Notes: generated by a model not told the origin, from the letters alone. Shown: positions 40,417 to 50,428, counted from the stretch's first letter. The stretch is 64,000 nucleotides of DNA from Xanthocytophaga flava (GCA_030068525.1 JASJOS010000010.1:124001-188000), one strand, 5' to 3'. A program made the numbers and translations.

Positions 40417-40458
40417 TACAAAGTCCAAAGCTCGCAGGTGCGAGCTTTGGACTTTGTA
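40417..40458. terminator. Perfect 20-bp hairpin after the histone-like gene
   Basis: Arms 40417-40436 and 40439-40458 are perfectly complementary, leaving a tight loop. It begins 4 bp after the stop of the histone-like gene. No U-tract follows on the minus strand. Confidence 0.65.
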
Positions 40459-40462
40459 CTTA

Positions 40463-40948
40463 TTAAGCCGTTTTTGTTGTATCTGTTGATGGCTTCGTAT
40501 TCTTTGGTGGAGTTGTTTTTGCAGGAGTTGTTGGTTTAGCCTTCGTAACTGTTACCGGAGCTGGTTTATCTTTGGCTGGAGTAGCTGGCTTTTCTGTTTT
40601 TACCTCTTTTGCAACAGGGGCTACAGTTGCAGGTTTCTCTGCTTTTACAGTTGGAGCTGGTGTTTTCACAGCAGGTGTACTGGTAACTGTTTCTTTTTTA
40701 GGTTCTGCTTTGACGGCAGCTTTTTGGGCTGCTTTAAAAGATTTTTTAATTTTAGCTTCTGCCGCCTTTTCTGCTTTCTTAACTTTCTTCGCTCCTTTGC
40801 TAACCTTCTTTGCTATCTTAACTGCACTTTTCTCAATAGACTTTTTAATATCTTTGGCTACTTTAGGGTGGATTTCCGCTACAACTTCCTGAATTTTATC
40901 TAGAATTTTTGCTGCGATGTCTTTTTTACCAGCTTTCTTGGATTTCAT
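40463..40948 (-). CDS. Histone H1-like Lys/Ala/Pro-rich protein
   Basis: The 161-residue protein is highly basic. Residues ~1-75 form an amphipathic Lys/Ala-rich helix region ('KSKKAGKKDIAAKILDKIQEV', 'SKGAKKVKKAEKAAEAKIKKS'). Residues ~75-161 are a Pro/Thr/Lys/Ala tail with repeats of the type 'EKPAT.A' and 'TKAKPTTPAK'. This resembles the histone H1/Hc1-like proteins of several bacteria, which condense DNA non-specifically. A near-consensus promoter lies 55-86 bp upstream. Highly skewed composition makes homology claims weak; it may alternatively be a ribosome- or RNA-associated basic protein. Confidence 0.65.
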   Translation of the reverse strand: MKSKKAGKKDIAAKILDKIQEVVAEIHPKVAKDIKKSIEKSAVKIAKKVSKGAKKVKKAEKAAEAKIKKSFKAAQKAAVKAEPKKETVTSTPAVKTPAPTVKAEKPATVAPVAKEVKTEKPATPAKDKPAPVTVTKAKPTTPAKTTPPKNTKPSTDTTKTA

Positions 40949-41002
40949 AAGGATATGCTTTAAATGAAGAATGACTTTGCTGTTTTACTAAATGTACCGA
41001 AG

Positions 41003-41034
41003 CAAATCTATTGATTAGGACTTTGTTAAGCAAA
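41003..41034 (-). promoter_or_regulatory. Strong Bacteroidota promoter for the histone-like gene
   Basis: On the minus strand, TTTG (41034-41031) is followed after 20 nt by TAGATTTG (41010-41003), a full match to TTTG-N19/20-TAnnTTTG. A start at about 40996 would give a ~48-nt leader. Confidence 0.65.
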
Positions 41035-41131
41035 TGATATTAATCAACTAATGTGCTTAATTTATGTAATTTTTATCTTCATTGGTATATTATTTCTTCT
41101 ATTTGATCTTATAACTTGCTGTCAAGTAGTG

Positions 41132-41662
41132 TTAGAATAACAACTGACGAGAACACTCCCATAGCACAATACCAACACTGACAGAGATATTTAACGAATG
41201 TTTGGTACCGAATTGCGGAATTTCAACACTGACATCTGCCAATGGAAGTAATTTCTCGTCTACCCCAAAGACTTCATTTCCAAAAACAAAGCAATACTTT
41301 TTATCAGAGGAAATCGTAAAGTGATTTAGATTTATACTTCCTTCGGTTTGTTCCAGTATTACAATAAGATAGCCTTCATCTCTTAATCTTTTCACTGCTT
41401 CTTCACTGGTTTCAGAATACTCCCATGCAATAGATTCGGTTGCTCCTAATGCAGTTTTTGCAATTTCCCGGTTAGGAGGAGTAGCAGTGATTCCACATAA
41501 CATGATCTTTTCAACCGCAAAAGCATCCGCAGTCCGAAAGGCTGAGCCCACATTGTGAGCACTACGAACATTGTCAAGAAGGAGGATGAAGGGATTTTTT
41601 TTTGTATTTTTGAAGGCTTCAACCGAAGGTCGGTTAAGCTCATCCATTGAAAGCTTACGCAT
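41132..41662 (-). CDS. SpoU/TrmH family RNA methyltransferase
   Basis: The 176-residue protein has the three SPOUT motifs: 'LLLDNVRSAHNVGSAFRTADAF' (motif 1 with catalytic Arg), 'YCFVFGNEVFGV' (motif 2) and 'VEIPQFGTKHSLNISVSVGIVLWECSRQ' (motif 3, the SAM-binding knot). It lacks the N-terminal substrate-binding domain of RlmB. Its size matches TrmH-like 2'-O-methyltransferases of tRNA position 18 or related sites. The gene is divergent from mutS, with 120 bp between the start codons. Confidence 0.9.
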   Translation of the reverse strand: MRKLSMDELNRPSVEAFKNTKKNPFILLLDNVRSAHNVGSAFRTADAFAVEKIMLCGITATPPNREIAKTALGATESIAWEYSETSEEAVKRLRDEGYLIVILEQTEGSINLNHFTISSDKKYCFVFGNEVFGVDEKLLPLADVSVEIPQFGTKHSLNISVSVGIVLWECSRQLLF

Positions 41663-41781
41663 ACAAGTAAAGAATAATTAGACTGCAAGTTTCTGTTTAA
41701 TATTTCAAGCATACAAATGGAACGATAAAAATTACGTACAGCATTTGCTGTTCCTGCACTTGTAATCACTATACCTATAAT

Positions 41782-44382
41782 ATGAAGACAGAAGAAACAC
41801 CTCTGATGAAGCAATATAACCAGTTTAAGGTAAAATATCCGGGAGCATTGCTATTATTCAGAGTGGGGGATTTTTATGAGACATTTGGCGATGATGCCAT
41901 TAAAACAAGTAAGATTTTAGATATTGTTCTTACAAAAAGATCGAATGGCGCAGCTTCGGAAGTACCACTGGCTGGATTTCCTCATCATGCCTTGGAAGGT
42001 TATCTGGCAAAACTGGTACGGGCAGGACAGCGGGTAGCTATCTGTGATCAGTTAGAGGATCCAAAATATGCCAAGGGGCTCGTAAAACGTGGTGTAACGG
42101 AGTTGGTAACTCCTGGTGTAGCTTTTAGCGATAATGTGTTGGATACAAAACGCAACAACTATCTATCCGCAGTTTACTTTGCTAAAGATGCAGTTGGTGT
42201 AGCTTTTCTGGATGCTTCAACCGGAGAGTTCTTTACCACTCAAGGGGATCTGAATTACATCGAAAAATTACTACAAGGATTCTTACCTGCTGAGATTCTT
42301 TATTGTAAGCCACAGAAGAACCAGTTTTTTGAGGCATTCGGAGATAAATATATTACCTATGCGCTGGAGGATTGGGTATTTACACATGATCATGGATATA
42401 ATACACTGACACAACATTTCAAGACAACCTCACTGAAAGGATTTGGAATTGAGAATCTTTCAGAAGGGATTGTTGCGGCAGGAAGTGTACTTCATTATCT
42501 GGCAGAAGCAGAACATAAAAATCTTAAACACATTGCCCATATAGCCCGTCTGGATGAAGAACGATATGTATGGCTTGATAAGTTTACAATCCGGAATCTG
42601 GAACTTGTACATCCACAGCAGGAGGGAGGAGTACCCTTAATTCAGGTATTAGACCAGACGGTTACTCCTATGGGGAGCCGGTTAATGCGTAAATGGCTGG
42701 TATTACCTTTGAAAGAAAAGAAACTGATAGAAGAACGTCTGGAAGTAGTGAGTGAATTTGTACAGAATGAAGACTTGCAGGAAGAGATATTGAAACATAT
42801 GAAAGCCGTAGGTGATATCGAACGGCTTATTTCCCGTGTAGCTGTTCGAAGGGCAAATCCACGCGATCTATGTCAGTTAAAGAAATCTCTTACTCAGATT
42901 AGCCCTATTAAAGATTGGCTAGCTAACAGCGAACTACCTCAGCTAAAACGTTTGGCTGACAGGCTGCATCCTTGTTTGCCATTGGTAGAACGACTTGAAA
43001 AAGAATTGCGTGAAGATGCTCCTGCTATTACGAATCAGGGTGGTATGTTAAAAGAAGGTGTAAATGCCGAATTGGATGAATTACACAAGTTAGCCTTCTC
43101 AGGAAAAGATTACCTGTTGCAGATTCAGCAACGGGAAATTGCAGCTACAGGTATTACTTCGCTGAAAGTATCCTATAATAAAGTATTTGGCTATTATCTG
43201 GAGGTAAGTAATGCCCATAAGCATAAAGTGCCAAACACTTGGTTGCGTAAACAAACACTTGTCAATGCAGAACGCTACATAACAGAAGAACTCAAAGTAT
43301 ATGAAGAGAAGATTCTGAATGCAGAAGACCAGATTTTTCAGATTGAGCAACAATTGTTTAATGAACTGGTGTTGGCTGCCAGTGAGTATACTGCTCAGAT
43401 CCAACAAAATGCATTTGGATTGGCTATGCTGGATTGTTTACTTTCGTTTGCACGTGTAGCTATAAAGAACCGTTATGTACGACCACAGATACGTGATAAT
43501 AAAGAAGTAAATATCAAAGAAGGACGTCATCCTGTTATTGAGCAGCAACTACCCTTAGGAGAAAGTTATGTACCTAACAGCATACTGCTTAATGACGAAA
43601 CACAACAAATTATTGTAATTACCGGTCCTAATATGGCAGGTAAGTCTGCTTTACTACGTCAGACTGCCTTGATTGTATTAATGGCTCAGATGGGAAGTTT
43701 TGTTCCTGCAGAAGAAGCAACTATTGGTCTTGTAGACAAAGTATTTACACGGGTTGGGGCTTCTGATAATTTGTCTCGTGGTGAATCTACGTTTATGGTA
43801 GAAATGACAGAAACAGCCAGTATTCTGAATAACCTTAGTGAAAGAAGTTTGGTATTGATGGATGAGATTGGACGCGGTACAAGTACATATGATGGTATAT
43901 CCATTGCGTGGTCTATTGTAGAGTATTTGCATAACCATCCTAAGTATAAGGCTAAAACGCTGTTTGCAACCCATTATCATGAACTCAACCAACTGGCTGA
44001 GGATTTTCCACGTATAAGAAATTACAACGTATCCGTAAAAGAGGTTGGGAATAAAGTAGTCTTCCTGCGTAAATTGAAAGAAGGAGGTAGTGAACACAGT
44101 TTTGGTATTCATGTGGCTCAGATGGCGGGTATGCCTCAAAATGTAGTGTTACGGGCTAATGAAATCATGCATCATCTGGAGACAGACAAAATTCGTCAAC
44201 AGGCTGAAGAGCGTGTTCGGGAAGTACCTAAAAATAATGTCCAGTTTACTTTATTTGAAGCTGATCCTACATTACAACGAGTAGCAGATACATTGGAAAA
44301 GGTGGATGTAAATACACTGACACCTATTGAAGCATTGCTTAAACTCAATGAATTAAAGAGTATATTGAATAAAAAGAATTAA
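41782..44382 (+). CDS. mutS: DNA mismatch repair protein MutS
   Basis: The 866-residue MutS1 recognises mismatches. Domain I has 'LLLFRVGDFYETFGDDA' (the FYE mismatch-binding motif). The ATPase has Walker A 'ITGPNMAGKSALLRQ' (~614-628), Walker B 'LVLMDEIGRGTSTYDG' and the 'TLFATHYHELN' switch. The C-terminus ends in 'LTPIEALLKLNELKSILNKK', which resembles the domain that binds MutL and dimerises. Length and order are normal for the family (~850-870). Its terminator at 44406-44460 isolates it from the next gene. Confidence 0.97.
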   Translation: MKTEETPLMKQYNQFKVKYPGALLLFRVGDFYETFGDDAIKTSKILDIVLTKRSNGAASEVPLAGFPHHALEGYLAKLVRAGQRVAICDQLEDPKYAKGLVKRGVTELVTPGVAFSDNVLDTKRNNYLSAVYFAKDAVGVAFLDASTGEFFTTQGDLNYIEKLLQGFLPAEILYCKPQKNQFFEAFGDKYITYALEDWVFTHDHGYNTLTQHFKTTSLKGFGIENLSEGIVAAGSVLHYLAEAEHKNLKHIAHIARLDEERYVWLDKFTIRNLELVHPQQEGGVPLIQVLDQTVTPMGSRLMRKWLVLPLKEKKLIEERLEVVSEFVQNEDLQEEILKHMKAVGDIERLISRVAVRRANPRDLCQLKKSLTQISPIKDWLANSELPQLKRLADRLHPCLPLVERLEKELREDAPAITNQGGMLKEGVNAELDELHKLAFSGKDYLLQIQQREIAATGITSLKVSYNKVFGYYLEVSNAHKHKVPNTWLRKQTLVNAERYITEELKVYEEKILNAEDQIFQIEQQLFNELVLAASEYTAQIQQNAFGLAMLDCLLSFARVAIKNRYVRPQIRDNKEVNIKEGRHPVIEQQLPLGESYVPNSILLNDETQQIIVITGPNMAGKSALLRQTALIVLMAQMGSFVPAEEATIGLVDKVFTRVGASDNLSRGESTFMVEMTETASILNNLSERSLVLMDEIGRGTSTYDGISIAWSIVEYLHNHPKYKAKTLFATHYHELNQLAEDFPRIRNYNVSVKEVGNKVVFLRKLKEGGSEHSFGIHVAQMAGMPQNVVLRANEIMHHLETDKIRQQAEERVREVPKNNVQFTLFEADPTLQRVADTLEKVDVNTLTPIEALLKLNELKSILNKKN

Positions 44383-44405
44383 TCTTTTCCCATTGGTAAT
44401 AAATA

Positions 44406-44460
44406 AAAAGGATTATCTCACAACATATGATAAATATCAATTGAGAGATAATCCTTTTTT
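44406..44460 (+). terminator. Rho-independent terminator of mutS
   Basis: AAAAGGATTATCTC (44406-44419) pairs with GAGATAATCCTTTT (44444-44457), and a run of Ts follows (the right arm ends in TTTTTT). The loop is ~24 nt. Confidence 0.8.
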
Positions 44461-44689
44461 ATGTTCATTAGTCAAATTACCTATTTTTCATTATTAGGAT
44501 TAATCAAAAGGTAGGAGAGTGATTTGTATCTTTATGTATAAGTAATACGTTATAAATATCAAAGGCTTCTGTATGTACGTGTTTCCATAGTATGAATAAA
44601 GGACACTAAATACTGAATATAAAATGTATGTTTCATTTTTATTAAATGATATTGCTTCCTGAAGCGGATACTCTATCACAGGAATCTTT
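44461..44689. other. Leader region of the AsmA-like gene
   Basis: About 230 bp between the mutS terminator and the AsmA-like gene. It is very AT-rich and presumably carries the promoter of the latter, but no clear TAnnTTTG box with a spaced TTTG was found. No coding frame of interest is present. Confidence 0.4.
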
Positions 44690-47600
44690 ATGACAGTTGC
44701 CAAAGGTTTTCGGATATTTTTTTACTGTCTGTTAATTCTGACAACTATCCTTGCTGCTCTATTATGGACATTACCTCGCTTTTATGAAGAAAGAGCTGCT
44801 TCCTATTTAAGGAAACAGTTTGCTTTGTATTCGGACCTGCGTCTGCAGCACTTCACTACTCGTATTTCATTATTTTCTCATTTTCCACATGTGACTTTTA
44901 CTTTTGAACAATTATCTGTAGTTGATACAACATTTTCTGTTCCATTACAGGTACTGGGAGTTAAGCAGGCAAAATTTACAGTTAATCTACAGGATATTAA
45001 GAGAGATACAATTCCCCTCCGGAATATTCAACTAAAAGGAATCCGTTTTTATCAGGAGATTGATTCAGTAGGACATAAAACGGGATTTCGTTTCAAAAAG
45101 CGTAAAGCCTCCGGATCAGTTATTGCCACCCCCGCTCGATTTGAATTTCCTCAAATTGAGATCTCAGATGTGCAAGTGCGCACACTGAATAAATATAAGC
45201 AAAGTGCATTCTCTGTTCTTGTTAAAAACGCCTCTTTATCTGCAAATTATGCAGGTGATAGTCTATTAGTAAAAGGCACATTTCAGGGAGAATCAGAATA
45301 TATAAAGAATCAGAGTATAACACTTTTTCAGGGATGGCCATTTACAGCTACAGCTCACTATGTATACAATGTAAAAGAAAAAAAGGGCACTCTATATAAG
45401 AGTGCTATACAGGTGCATCAGGATACAATCTCGATAATGGGGACTCATAAGCGCAGTAAACAAGGTGTTTCACTTGCTATAGATTTGCAGGGTCAGCTAG
45501 GATTAACAGAATTACTGAATGAAGCGTTACCTGGTAAACTTAAACCTTATCTTGCTCAGGTATCCAGCAACAGCAAGGTGAAATTTCACTACTCCATTAC
45601 CGGAAATAGTAGCCCTACTTTACGTCCGCATACACATTTAGCCTTTGTGGTTACAGATGGAAATATAGCCTGGTCAAAAAGCCTTGTTAAGCTGAAACAT
45701 ATAGATCTGAGAGGTGAACTTGATAATGGAAAAGATCAAACACCTCGTACCAGCTATATTCGAATTTCTTCATTTCGTTGTCAAACGGATTCTAATACAC
45801 TAGAGGGTAATTTACAGGTAACAAATTTTGACTATCCATCTATCAAATTAGCAGTACAGGGACACCTTGCTATTCCTGTGCTGGCTACAATTGCTGATAT
45901 ACCCAATCCATCTTCTTACCAAGGTAGTATTAGAGGTAATATGGCTCTGGAAGGACCTCTTCATTCTCCAATAGCTGGTTATTTTTCAAAAAAACTTAAA
46001 TGGAATGGTACTTTGACGATCCAAAATGGTTCTTGGGTTGGACATAATACTTTTCAGGCAACTCATGTAAATGCTGATATGCAGTTTGCCAATAATTTAT
46101 TACAAATACAGAACTTGCACGGTCGTATTAATAATCAACCTGTTTCAGTTTCTGGAACAATACAAAATCTTTTAGCATACATAGTTGGGTTTCATCCTGT
46201 CGTTAATGTAGTGGCCATAGTAAATGCCAGACAAGTTAATACAGAATGGTTTCAGGGATTATTTGTTGCATCATCTTTGGCCTTACCCCATAAAAAGAAA
46301 ACTCTTGTACATACTGCTCATTCGTCTATCACTAACCTGATACAACATACAACTCTGCTTCCTCCATTTATTCAGACAGATATAAAGGTTCAGTGTAATG
46401 AATTGTTAGTCGGAAATGATACCATACATAATCTTAACTCACATTTACAAAGTACAGAAACTACCTTAAACTTCACCCATCTGGCCGGTAGTTGGAGGAA
46501 AGGAAAATTTGAGGGAAAGCTTTATTTACCAAATGATTTAAACAAGCTTAACCAAAGCAACTTAAAAGGAATTATTCAAATTGATGACCTTGATTTGAAA
46601 AGTGCAATCGGACAAAGATTATCCAATAAGAAAAACTTTCTTTCTTCTTTACCTTATAATCCTTCTGTAAATAAAGAGCTATCACCTTATCTGCAAGCAT
46701 TAATTCAAGGGGCAGATATTGGAGTAACTCTGTCTGTTAGCCAATTACGCTTACCAGGAGAAGAGAATATTCAAAAGCTTATGATGCAGATTCAAAAGAA
46801 AAATGAGTATGTGAATATATCAGACCTGAAATTTGAAACAACTTTGAATGGAAAAGCATCTGGAAGTGGACGATTTCGTTTACTATCACAACCAACAAAC
46901 TCAATTCAGATTTTAGATCCTCTTTTTTCTCTTAAGTTAACATATAACTACCTGAACCTTGAAAAGTTGATGAAACAGATTGCTGCAATTGGACATTTAC
47001 TACCACGCCGTATTTCTGGTAAGGCTGAGAAGAATATATCGTCAGTAAAATCTCATTCCATCTATCAACCATGGGTTATATTTCCAACAAACTATCAGGT
47101 GGACCTTGAAGTAGAATCTGACAGATTGCACTATTATCAGTTGAATGGATATGAGTTAGCTTTTAAAACACGTATATACCGAACTCATGCCATTGTTGAT
47201 GATTTTGGAATTAAGGCATTTGATGGGAAAATAGCCCTACAGGGAACTATTAACTGGAGTAACAGAGTCAAAGAAGTGCCTGTGCATTTGCGGGCAAAGC
47301 TGCAACGGATAAATCTGTATAGTTTATTTAAGGCTGCAGATGAATTAAATCTAGATTTGCTTCATAGTCATAATATACGGGGAGACGTTGATTGTAATTT
47401 GTCTGTTCATACCAAATTGGATAATTCTTTTGCTCCCCGTTTATCTCAAACTACTCTCTATTCCAGTGCATTGATTCGCAATATGGAATTAATCAATGTA
47501 GAGCCTCTTCAACAGGCTTTGCGTTTTGTGAAAAAGAAAAAAACAGAGCATATGTACTTTAATGATGTCCATGCACATTTTCTTTTTAGCAAAGACAAAT

Positions 47601-47971
47601 TCTTTACTCCTGGAGTAAAGCTGGATAATAATATATCTGAATTTAAACTAAGTGGCTCCTATACTATGAATGGACCTGCAGACCTGTATCTGGACCTGAA
47701 TATTTTTGAAGTTTTGTTTGGTAACAATAAGAAACGTATTGAACGTATTCAGCAAGATGCAGATACCTTAATAACACCCAAAAAGCAGCATTTGCTGGTA
47801 TATCGTCAAGCTAATGGGGTCAGGACAAATTCATATAAAGTAAAGTTCTTTTCTCGTAAGGAGCGAAACTCAATAGATAAAATGCTCAATCATCATTTTA
47901 GAGAGCAGTTGCTTGAATGGAAAATTGATACCGTGTTTAGTGTAATGCAGAAAATTAACCTGCAGAAATAA
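44690..47971 (+). CDS. AsmA-family inner membrane/periplasmic protein
   Basis: This very long protein (1093 residues) has an N-terminal membrane anchor ('IFFYCLLILTTILAALLWTL', ~9-28) and the rest is predicted periplasmic. 'EERAASYLRKQFALYSDLRLQHFTTRISLFSHFPHVTFTFEQLSV' is a typical AsmA start, and the body consists of repeating beta-rich units. AsmA relatives (YhdP, TamB family) are thought to act as bridges for phospholipid transport to the outer membrane. The C-terminal region has a repeat of the type 'YTMNGPADLYLDLNIFEVLFGNNKKRIERI', which is common in Bacteroidota AsmA copies. The exact cargo is unknown. Confidence 0.8.
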   Translation: MTVAKGFRIFFYCLLILTTILAALLWTLPRFYEERAASYLRKQFALYSDLRLQHFTTRISLFSHFPHVTFTFEQLSVVDTTFSVPLQVLGVKQAKFTVNLQDIKRDTIPLRNIQLKGIRFYQEIDSVGHKTGFRFKKRKASGSVIATPARFEFPQIEISDVQVRTLNKYKQSAFSVLVKNASLSANYAGDSLLVKGTFQGESEYIKNQSITLFQGWPFTATAHYVYNVKEKKGTLYKSAIQVHQDTISIMGTHKRSKQGVSLAIDLQGQLGLTELLNEALPGKLKPYLAQVSSNSKVKFHYSITGNSSPTLRPHTHLAFVVTDGNIAWSKSLVKLKHIDLRGELDNGKDQTPRTSYIRISSFRCQTDSNTLEGNLQVTNFDYPSIKLAVQGHLAIPVLATIADIPNPSSYQGSIRGNMALEGPLHSPIAGYFSKKLKWNGTLTIQNGSWVGHNTFQATHVNADMQFANNLLQIQNLHGRINNQPVSVSGTIQNLLAYIVGFHPVVNVVAIVNARQVNTEWFQGLFVASSLALPHKKKTLVHTAHSSITNLIQHTTLLPPFIQTDIKVQCNELLVGNDTIHNLNSHLQSTETTLNFTHLAGSWRKGKFEGKLYLPNDLNKLNQSNLKGIIQIDDLDLKSAIGQRLSNKKNFLSSLPYNPSVNKELSPYLQALIQGADIGVTLSVSQLRLPGEENIQKLMMQIQKKNEYVNISDLKFETTLNGKASGSGRFRLLSQPTNSIQILDPLFSLKLTYNYLNLEKLMKQIAAIGHLLPRRISGKAEKNISSVKSHSIYQPWVIFPTNYQVDLEVESDRLHYYQLNGYELAFKTRIYRTHAIVDDFGIKAFDGKIALQGTINWSNRVKEVPVHLRAKLQRINLYSLFKAADELNLDLLHSHNIRGDVDCNLSVHTKLDNSFAPRLSQTTLYSSALIRNMELINVEPLQQALRFVKKKKTEHMYFNDVHAHFLFSKDKFFTPGVKLDNNISEFKLSGSYTMNGPADLYLDLNIFEVLFGNNKKRIERIQQDADTLITPKKQHLLVYRQANGVRTNSYKVKFFSRKERNSIDKMLNHHFREQLLEWKIDTVFSVMQKINLQK

Positions 47972-48114
47972 ACGTAAACGTAGAGGCGTTTGCAAGACAT
48001 ATTCAAACTTCCATAAACTAGCCCTTCCACATTTCATCATCTTGTTATTATAGGTTTATTCGTAATTTACGCACCAGTATACTTTTCATCAACTTTCAAC
48101 TTTTATTGCTGTAT

Positions 48115-50310
48115 ATGATTCTTTTTCGAAGAAGTGTAGGTTTGTTTCTATTTCTTTTTTTCTCAGTTATTCAAATTCAGGGGCAGGTAGGACAGTCGCT
48201 GCAATGGTCTAAAGATGGGAATGGCTATTATGATTATGAAGATTCACAGATAAGTTTAACCAATCTGGCTACAGGTGGACAAACTGTATTGGTAACTAAA
48301 GAACAATTGGTTCCAGCAGGTATGACTGTACCACTTGCTGTAAAAAGCTTCACATTATCAGAAGATGGGCAGAAAGCCTTGATTTTTACCAATACAAGAC
48401 GTGTATGGCGTTATGAAACACGTGGTGATTATTGGATAATGGATCTGAAATCAAAGCAACTCACTCAGATTGGAAAAGATCGTCCTCAGTCTTCTTTGAT
48501 GTTTGCCAAGTTTTCACCTGATGGAAGCAAAGTTGCCTATGTAAGTGAACACAATGTATATGCAGAGGATATTGCTACAGGAAAGAGTTCAGCTCTGACA
48601 TCTACTAATGGGACACGTAAACTGATTAATGGAACATTTGACTGGGTGTATGAAGAAGAATTTGGTTGCAGAGATGGTTTTCGTTGGAGCCCGGACGGAC
48701 AAAGGATTGCTTTCTGGCAGATTGATGCCAACACAATCCGGGATTATTACATGCTTAACACAACGGATTCCATTTATTCACAGGTAATCCCTGTTGAATA
48801 TCCCAAGGTTGGAGAAATGCCTTCTGCTTGCCGGATTGGAGTGGTAGAGGTTTCTTCTGGTAAGACTACATGGATGGCAGTACCTGGCGATTCCCGGCAA
48901 CATTATATTCCGCGTATGGAATGGGCTGGTGCTTCTGAAGTTATCTTACAACAGTTAAATCGCAAGCAGAATGCCAGTAAACTAATTTACTGTAATGTAC
49001 ATACTGGAACTGCTTCTACTATTTATAGTGAGACAGATGAGGCCTGGATTGATATAAAATCTCGCTGGAATGATGATGATCCTAGTGGCTGGGAATGGAT
49101 TAATAGTGGAAAAGAATTTATATGGGTAAGTGAGAAAGATGGCTGGAGACATATATATCGAATATCCAGAGATGGTAAAAAAGAATCTTTGATCACTGCT
49201 GGTAACTATGATGTGATTCAAATAAAACAGATTGATGAAAAAACTGGTGTGATTTACTTTATGGCCTCTCCTAAGAATGCAACTCAGCAATACTTGTACA
49301 AAGTAAATATTACAGGTAAAGGGCAAGCGCAACGGGTATCGCCAGCTATCGAAGAGGGAACTCATGAATATGAAATCTCTCCCAATGGGAAATATGCATT
49401 TCATCAGTTTTCAAACTATTATACTCGTCCTGCCCAGGAATGGATTTCTTTACCAACTCACAAGCCTTTAGACGCTTCTGCGGATATTACCAAAAAAATT
49501 TCTGCTGATGCAAAAAAAGCTTCTAATATTGAATTTATCAAAGTCACTACAGAAGAAGGTGTAGAGCTGGATGGATGGATGGTAAAACCAGCAAACTTTG
49601 ATGCCAGCAAAAAATATCCTATTGTTTTTCATGTATATGGTGAACCTGCATCTCAAACAGTTACTGATGTTTGGGGGCGTCAGCGGAATTTTTTATATGG
49701 AGGCAATATGGCTAATGATGGCTATATCTATATCTCTTTTGATAACAGAGGAACACCTGCCCCTAAAGGACGTCAGTGGCGTAAAGCAATTTATCGACAA
49801 ATTGGTCGTATAAATATTAAGGATCAGGCTATGGCTGCCAAGAAAATTCTCCAGTTGCCCTATGTTGATCCTGCACGTGTAGCTGTCTGGGGATGGAGTG
49901 GCGGAGGATCATCTACCTTAAACCTTTTGTTTCAATATCCTGAAATATTTAAAACGGGTATTGCTGTTGCGGCTGTTGCTAATCAGCTTTCCTATGATAA
50001 TATTTACCAGGAACGCTATATGGGACTTCCACAAGAAAATCAGGATGATTTTATAAAAGGATCTCCTATCTTTTATGCTAAAAATCTTCAGGGAAATCTT
50101 CTGTATATACATGGTACAGGTGATGACAATGTTCATTATCAAAATGCGGAATTGCTGATCAATGAGTTGATCAAACACAATAAACAGTTTCAAGTTATGC
50201 CTTATCCTAACCGGACACATGGCATTTATGAAGGAGAGGGAACTGGAAGGCACTTGGTTACTTTGTACACACAGTTTTTGCAGAGAAATTGCCCTGGCGG
50301 GGGTAAATAG
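48115..50310 (+). CDS. S9 family peptidase (DPP-IV-like)
   Basis: From ATG 48115 the protein is ~731 residues with an N-terminal signal peptide/anchor ('SVGLFLFLFFSVIQIQGQ'); a TTG 9 bp upstream is rejected. The N-terminal beta-propeller includes the double-Glu 'DWVYEEEFG' motif that binds the substrate N-terminus in DPP IV. The C-terminal alpha/beta hydrolase has a nucleophile Ser at ~594 in 'GWSGGGSS' (family consensus GWSYGG), Asp ~670 ('GTGDDNVHYQN') and His ~702 ('NRTHGIY'). It removes Xaa-Pro dipeptides in the periplasm. The Gly in place of Tyr after the Ser is the only unusual point. Confidence 0.9.
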   Translation: MILFRRSVGLFLFLFFSVIQIQGQVGQSLQWSKDGNGYYDYEDSQISLTNLATGGQTVLVTKEQLVPAGMTVPLAVKSFTLSEDGQKALIFTNTRRVWRYETRGDYWIMDLKSKQLTQIGKDRPQSSLMFAKFSPDGSKVAYVSEHNVYAEDIATGKSSALTSTNGTRKLINGTFDWVYEEEFGCRDGFRWSPDGQRIAFWQIDANTIRDYYMLNTTDSIYSQVIPVEYPKVGEMPSACRIGVVEVSSGKTTWMAVPGDSRQHYIPRMEWAGASEVILQQLNRKQNASKLIYCNVHTGTASTIYSETDEAWIDIKSRWNDDDPSGWEWINSGKEFIWVSEKDGWRHIYRISRDGKKESLITAGNYDVIQIKQIDEKTGVIYFMASPKNATQQYLYKVNITGKGQAQRVSPAIEEGTHEYEISPNGKYAFHQFSNYYTRPAQEWISLPTHKPLDASADITKKISADAKKASNIEFIKVTTEEGVELDGWMVKPANFDASKKYPIVFHVYGEPASQTVTDVWGRQRNFLYGGNMANDGYIYISFDNRGTPAPKGRQWRKAIYRQIGRINIKDQAMAAKKILQLPYVDPARVAVWGWSGGGSSTLNLLFQYPEIFKTGIAVAAVANQLSYDNIYQERYMGLPQENQDDFIKGSPIFYAKNLQGNLLYIHGTGDDNVHYQNAELLINELIKHNKQFQVMPYPNRTHGIYEGEGTGRHLVTLYTQFLQRNCPGGGK

Positions 50311-50394
50311 AAGGCGCTTTTCGTAAGTGATATAAGACTTTAAACCATAAATTGAGTATACATAAGATTTATCCGACTATACTATTTAACTACC

Positions 50395-50428
50395 AAAGCC
50401 CCGAAAATATTTTCGGGGCTTTGTTTAT
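50395..50428 (+). terminator. Terminator of the peptidase gene
   Basis: A perfect 14-bp stem AAAGCCCCGAAAAT/ATTTTCGGGGCTTT (50395-50422) is followed by GTTTATT. The perfect symmetry with almost no loop suggests an intrinsic terminator acting in both directions. Confidence 0.8.
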
